Positions 32,717 to 42,535 of a stretch of DNA of 45,772 nucleotides are shown here, piece after piece (positions within the stretch are counted from its first letter, which is position 1; the number at the start of each line of letters is the position of its first letter). The notes under the pieces are model-generated. The model saw only the letters and a program-made list of their open reading frames with translations. It was not told the DNA's origin and made no database searches. The DNA comes from Bacillota bacterium (GTDB lineage Bacteria > Eremiobacterota > SpSt-956 > JAKJGF01). Location of the stretch: the NCBI GenBank assembly GCA_029555925.1, contig JAKPQU010000042.1, positions 1 through 45,772 on the forward strand. Reading direction: 5' to 3'. The position numbers were made by a program, and so were the translations under genes.

Positions 32717-32845
32717 TTCCCTACCTCCTTAACATTAAATTTCTGAAAAATACAGAGCTGAAGTTATCTATTATTTATATCACGCAGAATTTAAATAAGT
32801 AAATGTTTTAAGAGAAAAATTTTCACTGAAGATTATGGAAAAACC

Positions 32846-32881
32846 GTAACGCGTAACGCGTCACGCGTCACGCGTCACGAT
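32846..32881. repeat. CGTNACG heptamer array, five units
   Basis: CGTAACG, CGTAACG, CGTCACG, CGTCACG, CGTCACG then ATTC, directly after the stop of the gene at 32884 (minus strand). Confidence 0.88.
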
Positions 32882-32883
32882 TC

Positions 32884-33801
32884 TTACCATGTTCTTACAG
32901 GTTGACATGGATTTTGATTACATGGCATAGGAGAACATGGATTTGAATAGATTGGAGGATAATAAGGAGATGGACACCAGTTATTATAAACAGGTCCTCC
33001 AAGTGCATAAGGGAACCCTGTCCCAAAAGGCTGTGGCTCTACACCGTAAACAGAGAAAAAGCCGAGTCTTGTTCTTAAACCATAACCTCTTACTTCATTG
33101 TTAAACTGACAGTTCGCTAAAAGATCAGGAACAGATGTAATAGGGCTTGTATAACCGGGAACATCCGGATAGCCTCCTCCGTAATAACCTCCTCCGTAAT
33201 AACCTCCGCCTGATGAATATTGCTGATTCTGGTTGAAGGTCTGCTGGTTGCTTGGAGTGTTGTTGATATTGATATTAATATTATTTTTAGAATCATCGGA
33301 AGATATGGTAGCCTGCGGGTTTGAATTGTCGGATTTTGGCTGTACATAGTAAATTACGGGGGAATAATCCGAATAATCATTTGTTCTTATTGAAACGACT
33401 TCTTTACCGTTAAGATCACTGTAGAGATATCTTTTTTCCAGTAATGACAGCGTTTCAAGTAGAGGCAAACATATCTGCATATTCCCGTTTTCCTTTATAT
33501 AGCCCGCTCTCCAGGCCGGCAGAGATACGCCACTTATTTTTATGATTTTATTGTCCCTGTCATAATTATATTTAAATCCAAGAGCCCCCAGAAGTTCATC
33601 TGCTTTAATGTAAATTACTCCATCCTGTTTTAGTAATTCAGGGTGGATTTTTCTGCCATCAAGTGATATGGAAATAGAATTTGATGGTATAATACTACCC
33701 TTGCTCAGATCGACAGGGCCGGCACACATTTCCGCTCTGGCACTGAAGGTTAAACAGATAATTAATATTAAAACTGTAATTACTGTTTTGTGATAAAACA
33801 C
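32884..33801 (-). CDS. Secreted protein with copper-amine-oxidase N-terminal-like domain
   Basis: The 305-residue protein has a Sec signal peptide (MFYHKTVITVLILIICLTFS, Ala-rich cleavage near residue 24). Residues 35-125 match the copper amine oxidase N-terminal-like fold: SISISLDGRKIHPELLKQDG, VIYIKADELLGALGFKYNYD, NKIIKISG. These stalk domains are common in cell-wall or envelope proteins and are not enzymes. The rest is low complexity: Asn-rich (NININNTPSN), Gly/Tyr repeats (GGGYYGGGYYGGGY) and a Pro/Cys-rich tail with several Cys pairs. The start is GTG with GGGAGG nine nt upstream. It is the neighbour of the Met-rich peptidase; both look extracellular. Confidence 0.75.
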   Translation of the reverse strand: MFYHKTVITVLILIICLTFSARAEMCAGPVDLSKGSIIPSNSISISLDGRKIHPELLKQDGVIYIKADELLGALGFKYNYDRDNKIIKISGVSLPAWRAGYIKENGNMQICLPLLETLSLLEKRYLYSDLNGKEVVSIRTNDYSDYSPVIYYVQPKSDNSNPQATISSDDSKNNINININNTPSNQQTFNQNQQYSSGGGYYGGGYYGGGYPDVPGYTSPITSVPDLLANCQFNNEVRGYGLRTRLGFFSVYGVEPQPFGTGFPYALGGPVYNNWCPSPYYPPIYSNPCSPMPCNQNPCQPVRTW

Positions 33802-34149
33802 CTCTATTCACCTCCCTAAAAAAATTTACAAAAAACAATCCAAGTTTATTATAAAATATTTTAATATTTTTGTAAGTAATTTTAGTTACTATTTTAGAGA
33901 TTTATGACTTGATTTTTTTGAAAAATGAGCTAAAATTAAACAGTGAATAAATAGTAAGTAATAAGTTGAATTATCTTACCACGCGTCACGCGTCACGATC
34001 TATATGACAGAAAAAAATAATATGACAATTATAGTGTATTTCATAACTTATTAGAATTTGAGTCGTCGTGACGCGTAACGCGTGACGCGTGACGGGTTTA
34101 ATCCCTGCGCATCACGCATTACGCATTACGCATTACGAGGTCATTATTT
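33802..34149. other. Divergent intergenic region holding leader element copy B
   Basis: About 150 bp of unique AT-rich DNA upstream of the gene at 32884, then heptamers (33979-33999), the AT-rich block and the rest of copy B leading into the kinase gene. Confidence 0.6.
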
Positions 34150-34173
34150 ATGGATAGTTATGAAACTAACTAT
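33979..34173 (+). repeat. Dispersed leader element, copy B
   Basis: Same order as copy A. Differences: one more GTGACGC heptamer (24 against 17 nt between GTCGTCGT and GGGTTT) and an extra stretch near 34005-34025 between the first heptamers and the AT-rich block. It supplies GAGGT, the ATG at 34150 and MDSYETNYK of the kinase. Confidence 0.93.
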
Positions 34174-36819
34174 AAAAAAAATCTTTCTCCCTACATATCA
34201 TTATTTAATGAAATGAGTAATTCCTTTGTACTCAGCGAAATTATTTATCTTCATGATGGCTCTCCCCATGATTGTCTTATTCTCGATGTAAACCCTGCTT
34301 TTGAAAAATTTACCGGTTTTAAAAAAGCGGATGTTACAGGTAAAACTTTTTTAGAAATATTTCCCGGAGCTGAGAAATACTGGTTTGAGCAATTTACAAA
34401 AGTTATTCTCACAGAAAAACCTGTCCATTTTGAGGGGCATTCCAGGACTACTGGTAAGTATGCAGATGTAATTGCTTATATGCCTCAAAAGGGACAGCTT
34501 GCAGTAATGCTGACAGATATTACGGAAAAGAAGAAAATGGAAAAAGCCCTCAGAGAAAGTGAAGAAAGATATAGAACTCTTACAGAAGCTGCAGAAGATT
34601 GTATTTTTGTCATTAATAAAGAAGACTGTGTTGAATTTGTAAATACCTATGCGGCAAGGCAGCTCAGAACGACACCTGAAAAGATAAAAGGTCAACCCAG
34701 GTCTTATCTGTTTCCTCCCGCCATGGCAGAGAGGCAGAAATGTTTTTTAGATAAAGTTTTCGAAACAGGACAGCCTGTTCGTACTGAGAGTAAAGATTAC
34801 CTTGGAGGTCACGATGTATGGTTGAGCAATAATCTGGTACCTCTGAAAAATGAAAAAGGGGAGGTTCGTGCTGTTATGGGATTGTCCCGTGATATTACGG
34901 AAAGTAAAAAAACAGAAGAAGCCCTGAGGAAAAGTGAAGAACGGCTGAAACTTGTCCTGGAAGCAACCAATGACGGATACTGGGACTGGAATATAGCTAC
35001 CGGAAAAGCTTTTTTCAGTCCCCGTTATTATACTATGCTCGATTATGAACCCGGGGATTTTCCTCCAGATTATGAAAGCTGGATAAAACTGCTTCATCCT
35101 CATGATCGTCAGGAAGTCATCGATAACCTGGCCGTGCATTTTAAAAAGAAAGAAGATTTTCTTACTATAGAATATCGTATTAAAGCGAAATCAGGAGCAT
35201 GGAAATGGATAAGGGGAAGGGGAAAGGTTGTGGAACGGGATAAAGATGGCAATTCTGTGAGAATGGTCGGAACAAATACCGATATTACAGAACAAAAAGA
35301 AGGGGAGAGAAAACTTCGTTTGAGTGAAGAAAAATTCTTTAAGGCTTTCAATACAAGCCCTGATGCTATGACTATCTCCAGGCTTTCCGATGGAAAATTC
35401 CTGGAAATAAACCGGGGGTTTACAAAATTACATGGCTACACACAGGAGGAGGTTACTAACAGGACTTCACTGGAACTTAATATATGGTCAAAACCGTCGG
35501 AACGAAGGAAATTGATAAATATATTAAAAACGTCCGGAGAAGTAACGGGCATGGAAATAAATTTCCTGAAAAAAGATGGCTCTTCTATTACAGGACTTAT
35601 GTCGGCAAATATTTTGAATCTTAATGATGAAGAGTGTATCTTCTCTGTCGTAAGAGATATTACGGAAAGAAAAAAACTTGAGGCTCAACTGCTTCAGGCA
35701 CAGAAAATGGAAGCCATAGGTCAGCTTGCAGGAGGTATAGCCCACGATTTTAACAATATTCTCACAGGTATTCTTGGCTATGCAAATATGCTCAAGCTGG
35801 AAGCCAGAGACGATGAGCTTGTATATGAAGCAGCAATAACAATAGAAAAAGCAGGTGAAAGAGCGGCAGAACTGACAAAACAGTTACTCGGTTTTTCCAG
35901 AAAGGTAAAACGTCGAAACAGTAGAGTCGATTTAAATGATATTGCCCGTGAGGTCATAAACCTTTTGAGCAGAACTATTGAAGAAAATATTACTATTATT
36001 TCGAAGCTGGATACTGATAAAGCAATAATTCTTGGAGATGCAGGCCAGTTACAGCAGGCCATAATTAATCTGGTCGTAAATGCCAGAGATGCTATGCCTG
36101 ACGGCGGAAAATTAATTCTGGAAACTGAAAAAATTTGTCTTGATGAAACATACTGTATGAACCATGTCGGACTTACTCCCGGTGAGTATGTAAGATTTTC
36201 TGTCGTTGATACAGGAACAGGTATAGCGCAGGATATACAGGAACATATCTTTGAACCGTTTTTTACTACAAAAGAACAGGGGAAAGGTACCGGTATGGGC
36301 CTTGCCATGGTGTACGGAATAATAAAAGCTCATGGCGGAACTATAAGGGTTTCCAGTGAAGTAAATAAAGGCACATCCTTTCATATATATCTGCCTTTTA
36401 ATTCCAGAAGAGCTACGGAAAAAAAGCGAAAAGATAATTTAATCCGTGGCAGAGGGAAGATCATGCTTGTAGATGATGAAGGAGTTGTTCTGGATATTAC
36501 TTCCCGTGCATTGAAAGGTCTTGGGTATGAAGTTGTAATTGCCAGAGACGGAAGAGAAGCACTTGCCTGTTATGAAAAGTCAGGCAATAATATCGACCTG
36601 GTTATTATGGATTTTATTATGCCTGAAATGGGAGCGGAAGAATGCATAAAAGCACTGAGAAAACTCAACGGTTCTATCCCGATTATCCTTTCAACAGGCT
36701 ATGCTCCTGCCGGAAAAGTAAAAGATATTATAGATAATGGCTGCAGATTTATTCAAAAACCATACAGTATTCGGGAGTTATCTGAAGTGATTGCTATGGA
36801 ATTGAACCATGGCACATAA
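34150..36819 (+). CDS. Hybrid histidine kinase, four PAS domains and receiver
   Basis: The 889-residue cytoplasmic sensor kinase has PAS domains at about 12-130, 140-258, 262-385 (PAS_3 type, [20 protein letters not shown]) and 395-510. The dimerisation domain follows with phospho-acceptor His near 531 in [11 protein letters not shown], then the ATPase domain with [46 protein letters not shown]-terminal receiver (about 760-885) has [10 protein letters not shown], acceptor Asp near 821 in [11 protein letters not shown], and KPYS. No membrane segment is seen, so the signal is internal. The first nine residues come from leader element copy B. It heads an operon of three kinases, 11 bp before the next gene. 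Confidence 0.92.
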   Translation: MDSYETNYKKNLSPYISLFNEMSNSFVLSEIIYLHDGSPHDCLILDVNPAFEKFTGFKKADVTGKTFLEIFPGAEKYWFEQFTKVILTEKPVHFEGHSRTTGKYADVIAYMPQKGQLAVMLTDITEKKKMEKALRESEERYRTLTEAAEDCIFVINKEDCVEFVNTYAARQLRTTPEKIKGQPRSYLFPPAMAERQKCFLDKVFETGQPVRTESKDYLGGHDVWLSNNLVPLKNEKGEVRAVMGLSRDITESKKTEEALRKSEERLKLVLEATNDGYWDWNIATGKAFFSPRYYTMLDYEPGDFPPDYESWIKLLHPHDRQEVIDNLAVHFKKKEDFLTIEYRIKAKSGAWKWIRGRGKVVERDKDGNSVRMVGTNTDITEQKEGERKLRLSEEKFFKAFNTSPDAMTISRLSDGKFLEINRGFTKLHGYTQEEVTNRTSLELNIWSKPSERRKLINILKTSGEVTGMEINFLKKDGSSITGLMSANILNLNDEECIFSVVRDITERKKLEAQLLQAQKMEAIGQLAGGIAHDFNNILTGILGYANMLKLEARDDELVYEAAITIEKAGERAAELTKQLLGFSRKVKRRNSRVDLNDIAREVINLLSRTIEENITIISKLDTDKAIILGDAGQLQQAIINLVVNARDAMPDGGKLILETEKICLDETYCMNHVGLTPGEYVRFSVVDTGTGIAQDIQEHIFEPFFTTKEQGKGTGMGLAMVYGIIKAHGGTIRVSSEVNKGTSFHIYLPFNSRRATEKKRKDNLIRGRGKIMLVDDEGVVLDITSRALKGLGYEVVIARDGREALACYEKSGNNIDLVIMDFIMPEMGAEECIKALRKLNGSIPIILSTGYAPAGKVKDIIDNGCRFIQKPYSIRELSEVIAMELNHGT

Positions 36820-36830
36820 GGAGATAATTT

Positions 36831-39800
36831 ATGCCTGTCATACATATCCTCTATCTTGCAGCATCTCTGTCTGAATCCGACACGATCAGGAAATTTCTTC
36901 TGGAAGAAGAAATGAAGTTTGAAATAACCTCAGTCTATAAAAAAGATACTTTTATTTCTGCCATTGATAAAAATACCTTTGACATTATCCTTTCTGATTA
37001 CAGTCTTCCCGGTTTCGATTCCACCGAAATATTGAATACAGTGAAACATAAATGCCCCCATATACCTTTTATATTTATATCCGGAGTTTCAGGGGAAGAC
37101 GTCGCTGTTGAAGCTATAAAAGGTGGTGCTGCAGATTATATATTGAAAGATCGCCTGTCACGCCTTGGATTTGCCTTAAAAAGAGCTCTTGGAGAAAAGG
37201 AAAAAACTGTAGAAAATCTCCGGGTATTTCATGAAATAGAGAAAAAATTAATAAATAATAAAGAAATATTACGTATTACTGATGAAAGAGGAAATTATAA
37301 CGGCGCCATTGCCCTCGTAAAAGACATAACAGAAAGAAAAGCTATAGAGAATTCGCTGAATATTAATAATCAAATTGCCCGGGTATTTCTTACCACTGAT
37401 TCAGATGAAATGTACGGGGAAGTACTGGAGATTATTTTAAAAGTATTAAACAGCGAATATGGTCTTTTTGGTTTTATCAATGAAAGGGGAGATTTTGTCT
37501 GTCCTTCAATGACCAGGGATATATGGGATAAATGCCGGACTGCCGATAAAAATATTCTTTTCCCGAGAGAAAAATGGGGAGGACTCTGGGGCAGGTCTCT
37601 TATAGAGCGTAAAACATTGTATTCCAATGATCCTCTTCATGTTCCGCCCGGTCATATACCATTGAACAATGCACTGGTTGTGCCTGTACTATACCAGGAA
37701 AAATTAATAGGTATTCTGGCTGTTGCCAATAAGAAAGAAGGTTATGAGAATTATGACTCAGCTTTGCTTGAATCTATTGCGGAATTCATTGCTCCTGTCC
37801 TGAAGGCCAGACTGGAGAGAGACAGATTTGAAAAGTCATTAATCGAAAGTGAAGAGAAATTAAATTCACTCATAGAATCAATGGATGATATGATATTTCA
37901 ACTGGATAAGAACGGCATATTTCTGTCATATTATACAGGTATTTCAGATAAAGATAGTTTATATGTTCCGGAGGACATGTTTATCGGGAAATCCTTTAAG
38001 AACGTATTGCCTTTAGAGGTTGCAATCAAACTGGATGAAGCTATGAAAGAAATACTGTCTGACCATAAGACCAGAGCTTTTGATTATTTTATGAAGGTTT
38101 CCGGTAAATCAAGGTGGTATAATGCGACTGTTTCAATATATAAAGATATTAACGGCGAAGACGGCGGATTTACATGTGTGGTAAGAGACATAACTGCCAG
38201 GCATCAGGCAGAAGAAGCACTTATAGAAAGTGAGAGAAAGTATAAAACTCTTTATGATTCTTCCAGAGATGCAATAATGATTGTACACCCGGAAGAAGGA
38301 TTTATAAACGGGAACCATGCCACTATAGAGCTTTTTTCTTGTATAAACGAAGAGGAATTTATAGAACAATCTCCGGCCAGTTTATCTCCCGAATATCAAC
38401 CTGACGGAAGCCTGTCTTCTATAAAGGCTCAGGAAATGATGGCAATAGCAATGGAAAAAGGTTCTCATCTTTTTGAGTGGAAACATAAGAAGCTAGACGG
38501 AAAAGAATTTTTTGCTACAGTCCTGTTAAATAGACTGGAATTACATGGTGAAAATCTTTTACAGGCTACGGTTCGTGATATTACAGTTTATAAAGAAGCA
38601 GAAGAAGCATTACGGGCATCTGAAGAAAAATACAGAAGTCTTGTTGATAATATAGGTATAGGTGTGGCACTCATAAGTCCTGATATGGAGATTCTGGCAC
38701 TGAATAACCAGATGAAATTATGGTTCCCTCATATAGATGTTTCCGCGAAACCTGTCTGTTATAAAAATTTTAATAATCCTCCCCGGGAACATGTATGTTC
38801 TTACTGTCCTACCTGCAAAACACTTCGCGACGGACAAGTATATGAGTCACTTACGGAGACACCGGCAGGTGAGAATACTATAATTTACAGAATTATTTCT
38901 TCTCCTGTCAGGGATAAAGACGGCTCTATATTAGCTGCAATAGAAATGGTTGAAGATATTACTGAGAGAAAAAAAGCAGAGAAGGAATTGATAGAACAGA
39001 CTATGGCCAGGGAAGTTGCAGAGGCGTCAAACAGAGCTAAAAGTGAACTTCTGTCCAATATAAGTCATGAATTAAGAACACCTCTGAATTCCATACTGGG
39101 CTATGCCAGATTACTTATGACAGATGAAAAACTGACAGAAGAGCAAAAAAGAGGCATAGGTATTATTGAAAAAAGCGGTGTTCATCTGCTCGCCCTGATT
39201 AACGATATTCTGGATATTTCCAGGATAGAAGCCAGAAAAATGGAAATTTTGAAATATCCCTTTGACCTGAAAAAGATGCTCTACATGATTGAACATATGA
39301 TAAAAGTAAAAACTATGGAGAAAAATCTCTCGTTCCGTTTTGAATATGACAGAGAGCTGCCTGACTATGTTCTTGGAGATGAGAAAAAGTTGAGTCAGAT
39401 TTTACTCAATCTTCTCGGTAATGCCGTTAAATTTACTCACCGGGGAGGTATAGGTTTGAAAGTAAAAAAAATAGATAGAAAGATTAAATTTCAGGTAGAA
39501 GATACGGGGATTGGAATACCGGCAGATAAGATGGATATAATTTTCTCTCCTTTTTATCAGTTATCAGGACATCTGAAAAAAACGGAAGGCAGCGGTCTCG
39601 GTCTTTCTATCAGCCGCCAGCTGGCAGAACTTATGGGAAGCAGACTGCATGTAGAGAGCATCTGCGGTAAAGGAAGTAAATTCTGGTTTGAAATAGATCT
39701 TGTATCACATATGCCTCTCTTAACGGAACACAGGGGAAACTATGAAGAAGAGATAAGCACAGAGATTGATAAAGAATTTAATGAAGAATTATATGATAAT

Positions 39801-40046
39801 GTTCAGCCGCCGCCGGAACTTTTGAAGAATCTGTTCTGTATAAGTGAAAAAGGCGATTTTAAAGCTATGAAAAAGGAACTGGAAAGAATTAAATCTCTGG
39901 ATAAGTCATATGAGATGTTTTATAAAAAATTGAAAAAATTAATTGACGGATTTGAACTTGAAAGGTTAAATAAACTTCTGGAAATTTATATCAGCAAAGA
40001 TATAGATCCGGGAGATGGAACTGATGGGGTTATGAATAATGAATAA
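36831..40046 (+). CDS. Receiver-GAF-PAS hybrid histidine kinase
   Basis: The 1071-residue protein has an N-terminal receiver domain (acceptor Asp near 56 in ILSDYSLPGFDS; KD at about 102), a shortened PAS remnant near 135-165, a GAF domain (about 180-330, LIGILAVANKKEGYENYD), and three PAS domains (about 340-460, 465-585, 595-720). The third PAS carries a Cys cluster, KPVCYKNFN and VCSYCPTCKTL, possibly metal- or redox-sensing. The kinase core has His near 745 in SNISHELRTPLNSIL, then QILLNLLGNAVKFT and the GSGLGLSISRQLAELMG box. A C-terminal helical segment (LLKNLFCISEKGDFKAMKKE) is of the type found after such kinases. AAGGAG precedes the ATG. It overlaps the next gene by 8 bp. Confidence 0.9.
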   Translation: MPVIHILYLAASLSESDTIRKFLLEEEMKFEITSVYKKDTFISAIDKNTFDIILSDYSLPGFDSTEILNTVKHKCPHIPFIFISGVSGEDVAVEAIKGGAADYILKDRLSRLGFALKRALGEKEKTVENLRVFHEIEKKLINNKEILRITDERGNYNGAIALVKDITERKAIENSLNINNQIARVFLTTDSDEMYGEVLEIILKVLNSEYGLFGFINERGDFVCPSMTRDIWDKCRTADKNILFPREKWGGLWGRSLIERKTLYSNDPLHVPPGHIPLNNALVVPVLYQEKLIGILAVANKKEGYENYDSALLESIAEFIAPVLKARLERDRFEKSLIESEEKLNSLIESMDDMIFQLDKNGIFLSYYTGISDKDSLYVPEDMFIGKSFKNVLPLEVAIKLDEAMKEILSDHKTRAFDYFMKVSGKSRWYNATVSIYKDINGEDGGFTCVVRDITARHQAEEALIESERKYKTLYDSSRDAIMIVHPEEGFINGNHATIELFSCINEEEFIEQSPASLSPEYQPDGSLSSIKAQEMMAIAMEKGSHLFEWKHKKLDGKEFFATVLLNRLELHGENLLQATVRDITVYKEAEEALRASEEKYRSLVDNIGIGVALISPDMEILALNNQMKLWFPHIDVSAKPVCYKNFNNPPREHVCSYCPTCKTLRDGQVYESLTETPAGENTIIYRIISSPVRDKDGSILAAIEMVEDITERKKAEKELIEQTMAREVAEASNRAKSELLSNISHELRTPLNSILGYARLLMTDEKLTEEQKRGIGIIEKSGVHLLALINDILDISRIEARKMEILKYPFDLKKMLYMIEHMIKVKTMEKNLSFRFEYDRELPDYVLGDEKKLSQILLNLLGNAVKFTHRGGIGLKVKKIDRKIKFQVEDTGIGIPADKMDIIFSPFYQLSGHLKKTEGSGLGLSISRQLAELMGSRLHVESICGKGSKFWFEIDLVSHMPLLTEHRGNYEEEISTEIDKEFNEELYDNVQPPPELLKNLFCISEKGDFKAMKKELERIKSLDKSYEMFYKKLKKLIDGFELERLNKLLEIYISKDIDPGDGTDGVMNNE

Positions 40047-41169
40047 CGATATTATCAGAAATGCAAAGATTTTAATTGTAGATGATCAGCCGGCAAATTT
40101 AAGTGTTCTTTTTGATTATCTGGATGAATGTAATGCCAGAATTTTTGTGGCCCAGAGCGGACAGAGGGCATTGAAATTCATAGAAAATGAAACATTTGAT
40201 ATTATTATTCTGGATATTGTAATGCCGGAAATGGATGGTTTTCAAGTATGTAAGAGATTAAAAGAAAGAGAGGAAAGTAAAAATATTCCTGTGATTTTTA
40301 TGAGTGCTCTTGCTGATATATCCAGTATACTTGAGGGGTTTGAAGCAGGAGGAGTGGATTATATTATAAAACCTGCAAGAAAGGAAGAAGTAATAGCCAG
40401 AGTGTCCACTCATCTGAAACTGAGATATATGGAACTCATGGTCAGAGAAAAAGAAAAACTTGAAAGTCTGGCTATTATGGCAGGAGGAATAGCACATAAT
40501 TTTAATAATATACTTATGGGAATCATTGGCTGTGCGGATCTGTCTCTGATGGAAATCCCTGCAAATTCCACTCTGGCAGAAAACAATCGCCGAATTATAA
40601 ATCTCTGTGAAAGAGCTTCTCTTATAACTTCAAAGATACTCGATTATTCAGGTAACGGACAGTGTGTGCCTGAGAGAAAATATCTTGGTGATGCAGTTAA
40701 AGAAGTATCTGAATTATTAAAATTATCTGTTTCTAAAAAGATATTATTAACATACGATTTTCAGTCAGGACATCTGCCGGTTATGATTGATACGGGATTA
40801 ATCAGTCAGAGTCTTATCAATCTTGTTATCAATTCTTCTGAAGCTATCGGCGATAAAGAAGGCATTATTACGGTGAAAACAGGTTCTATGTCATGTAACA
40901 GAGATTATCTGGCAGCATGTCATATTAAAGGAGAAAAAGAAGGACTCTATGCGTATCTGGCTGTAAAAGATACAGGCTGCGGCATAGAGGAAGAATTTAT
41001 CAGTAAAATTTTCGATCCCTTTTTCACTACAAAATTTACCGGTAGAGGCCTCGGACTCGCAGCAGTTTATGGAATTGTTAAAAATCATAAAGGCACAATA
41101 AGAGTAGAAAGCATCAGGGGAAAGGGAACGGAAATAAAGTTGCTTTTTCCTGTGAATCGTGAGTCGTGA
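40039..41169 (+). CDS. Receiver-histidine kinase
   Basis: The 376-residue protein has a receiver (KILIVDDQPANLSVLFDYLD; acceptor Asp near 59 in IIILDIVMPEMDG; KPA) followed by a kinase core with His near 152 in GGIAHNFNNILMGIIGCADL and ATPase motifs LINLVINSSEAIGD, VKDTGCGIEEEF, FDPFFTTKFTGRGLGLAAVY. It is the third gene of the + strand signalling operon, starting within the end of the second (8-bp overlap), so translational coupling is likely. The last residues NRES and the stop are encoded by GTGAGTC heptamers. Confidence 0.9.
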   Translation: MNNDIIRNAKILIVDDQPANLSVLFDYLDECNARIFVAQSGQRALKFIENETFDIIILDIVMPEMDGFQVCKRLKEREESKNIPVIFMSALADISSILEGFEAGGVDYIIKPARKEEVIARVSTHLKLRYMELMVREKEKLESLAIMAGGIAHNFNNILMGIIGCADLSLMEIPANSTLAENNRRIINLCERASLITSKILDYSGNGQCVPERKYLGDAVKEVSELLKLSVSKKILLTYDFQSGHLPVMIDTGLISQSLINLVINSSEAIGDKEGIITVKTGSMSCNRDYLAACHIKGEKEGLYAYLAVKDTGCGIEEEFISKIFDPFFTTKFTGRGLGLAAVYGIVKNHKGTIRVESIRGKGTEIKLLFPVNRES

Positions 41170-41343
41170 GTGGTGAGTCGTGAGTCGTGAAGGGTGAATA
41201 GTAGGGTCACCCCACTGTGGTCGGCCGGTACCGGTAAACACGCATTACGCATTACGCATCACGAACCACCCGTAACGCGTCACGCGTTACGCGTTACGAT
41301 TCTCATATAAACTGATAACTGGTCACTGATAACCGGTCACTGC
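41150..41343. repeat. Composite heptamer element with GTCACC/GGTCGGCC core
   Basis: GTGAATCGTGAGTCGTGAGT and more heptamers (containing the kinase stop), the core GGGTCACCCCACTGTGGTCG (41204-41223) with CCGGTACCGG (41225-41234), then ACGCATTACGCATTACGCAT, CGTAACGCGTCACGCGTTAC, and CAGTGAC-type heptamers against the HDOD gene. The core is an inverted relative of 45014-45067. Confidence 0.88.
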
Positions 41344-42213
41344 TTACATATTCCACGAATCAATTACATCTTTAAAATTTTCTTTTATCTTCAGAATAAT
41401 GGAAGGTAAATCTTTTTCCGTTATGCCGAGTTTCTGCCATGCAAGAGGATTAATATTACTTACAAGAGGATCGGAACTTGTGCCTAAAGCCATGGCTTTT
41501 GCTATCTGATTCCCTGCATATACAGTGTATACGAGTAATTCTGTTTCCTCTCTGTTTTCCACTTTACCGGTAAAGGAAGGAAATTGTTCCGGATTATGAT
41601 GAAGATTTATACTGCAGGCGAGCTCTTTCGGGAAATGCCATTTCTCTGCAATAAAGCAGCCAAGGTCAGCATGATCAAATCCGAGTAATTCTCTTTCTGC
41701 TTCACTTTCTGTTAATAGTTTATTCTCTTTTATCTTATCTATGATCTTTTTTATATCTTCAGGAAAATTAAGAAGAATAATTATCTTGCCAATATCATGA
41801 AGAATACCGCCCATAAAAGCTTTTTCCTGAATAAGAGGATTCTTTCCCGTAAGGAGTGATTTCGAAGCAATGGCACAGCCGATACTATGATGCCAGAGTT
41901 TATGAACATCAACGGACCGGCCGGCGTTTGCGGTAAATATGCCTGATACTGAAACTGTTACAGCAAGATTTCTTATTGTATTGAAGCCAAGGACAGTGAT
42001 GGCTTTTTTCAGTGTGCCTACCATGTATGAAAGACCGTAGTAGCTTGAATTGGCAAGCTTAAGAATTTTTGCCGTAAGGGCAGGATCTTTTTCAATTATA
42101 GTGTTTACTGTATCTATAGTAACGGATTTGCTGTGAAGGACACGATTAAGATTCAGCAGTATATCGGGTAACACCGGGAGATCCTTTATTTTAAGCGTGT
42201 TTATTTTATTCAC
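41344..42213 (-). CDS. HDOD-domain signalling protein
   Basis: The roughly 289-residue protein is an HDOD domain, an HD-related fold usually lacking phosphodiesterase activity and found in bacterial signal networks. Blocks: LPVLPDILLNLNRVLHS, KDPALTAKILKLANSSYYGL, VGTLKKAITVLGFNTIRNLA, GGILHDIGKIIILLNFPED. The start may be GTG at 42213 (AAGGAG ten nt upstream) or TTG at 42219. It overlaps the upstream small gene by 8 to 14 bp. The TAA stop is followed immediately by CAGTGAC heptamers. It forms a three-gene overlapping operon with the HD-GYP regulator. Confidence 0.88.
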   Translation of the reverse strand: MNKINTLKIKDLPVLPDILLNLNRVLHSKSVTIDTVNTIIEKDPALTAKILKLANSSYYGLSYMVGTLKKAITVLGFNTIRNLAVTVSVSGIFTANAGRSVDVHKLWHHSIGCAIASKSLLTGKNPLIQEKAFMGGILHDIGKIIILLNFPEDIKKIIDKIKENKLLTESEAERELLGFDHADLGCFIAEKWHFPKELACSINLHHNPEQFPSFTGKVENREETELLVYTVYAGNQIAKAMALGTSSDPLVSNINPLAWQKLGITEKDLPSIILKIKENFKDVIDSWNM

Positions 42214-42535
42214 TCTCAAGTTTCTCCTTCGCTTCTATTTTTAAAATTTCATTGAACAGAAGGAGATTCATCCGGTCAGAAGGAAATTCACGGAATCTTC
42301 CGAGAATGTTTTCTTTTGTTGCTTCTTCTGCTTTTTCTACTTCTTCCTTTGAAAACTCTTTCTTTTTTCTTGCTTCTTCTACGGCTATCCTGGTTATATT
42401 ATAACGAAGAAGACTTTTTTTTAGAGACTCGCTTACAGCAGTTCCTTTTGCCACAAGACGGTGGGAAGAAGAACTGTATATATCCTGTGCTATGACCATA
42501 TCTTCTGTTATGTCTTCCAGAGAAATTATTTTCAT
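42206..42535 (-). CDS. Small protein with HD-GYP-associated N-terminal domain
   Basis: The 109-residue protein starts ISLEDITEDMVIAQDIYSSS, then LVAKGTAVSESLKKSLLRYN, a small domain often fused to HD-GYP proteins; a related copy lies at the C-terminus of the upstream gene product (LHIEDLKAGMILSRDIVSGS). The C-terminal half is a charged helix (EFSKEEVEKAEEATKENILG). It starts in an ATGA overlap with the HD-GYP gene and overlaps the HDOD gene, so all three are translated together. Role unknown; probably a partner or adaptor. Confidence 0.75.
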   Translation of the reverse strand: MKIISLEDITEDMVIAQDIYSSSSHRLVAKGTAVSESLKKSLLRYNITRIAVEEARKKKEFSKEEVEKAEEATKENILGRFREFPSDRMNLLLFNEILKIEAKEKLESE

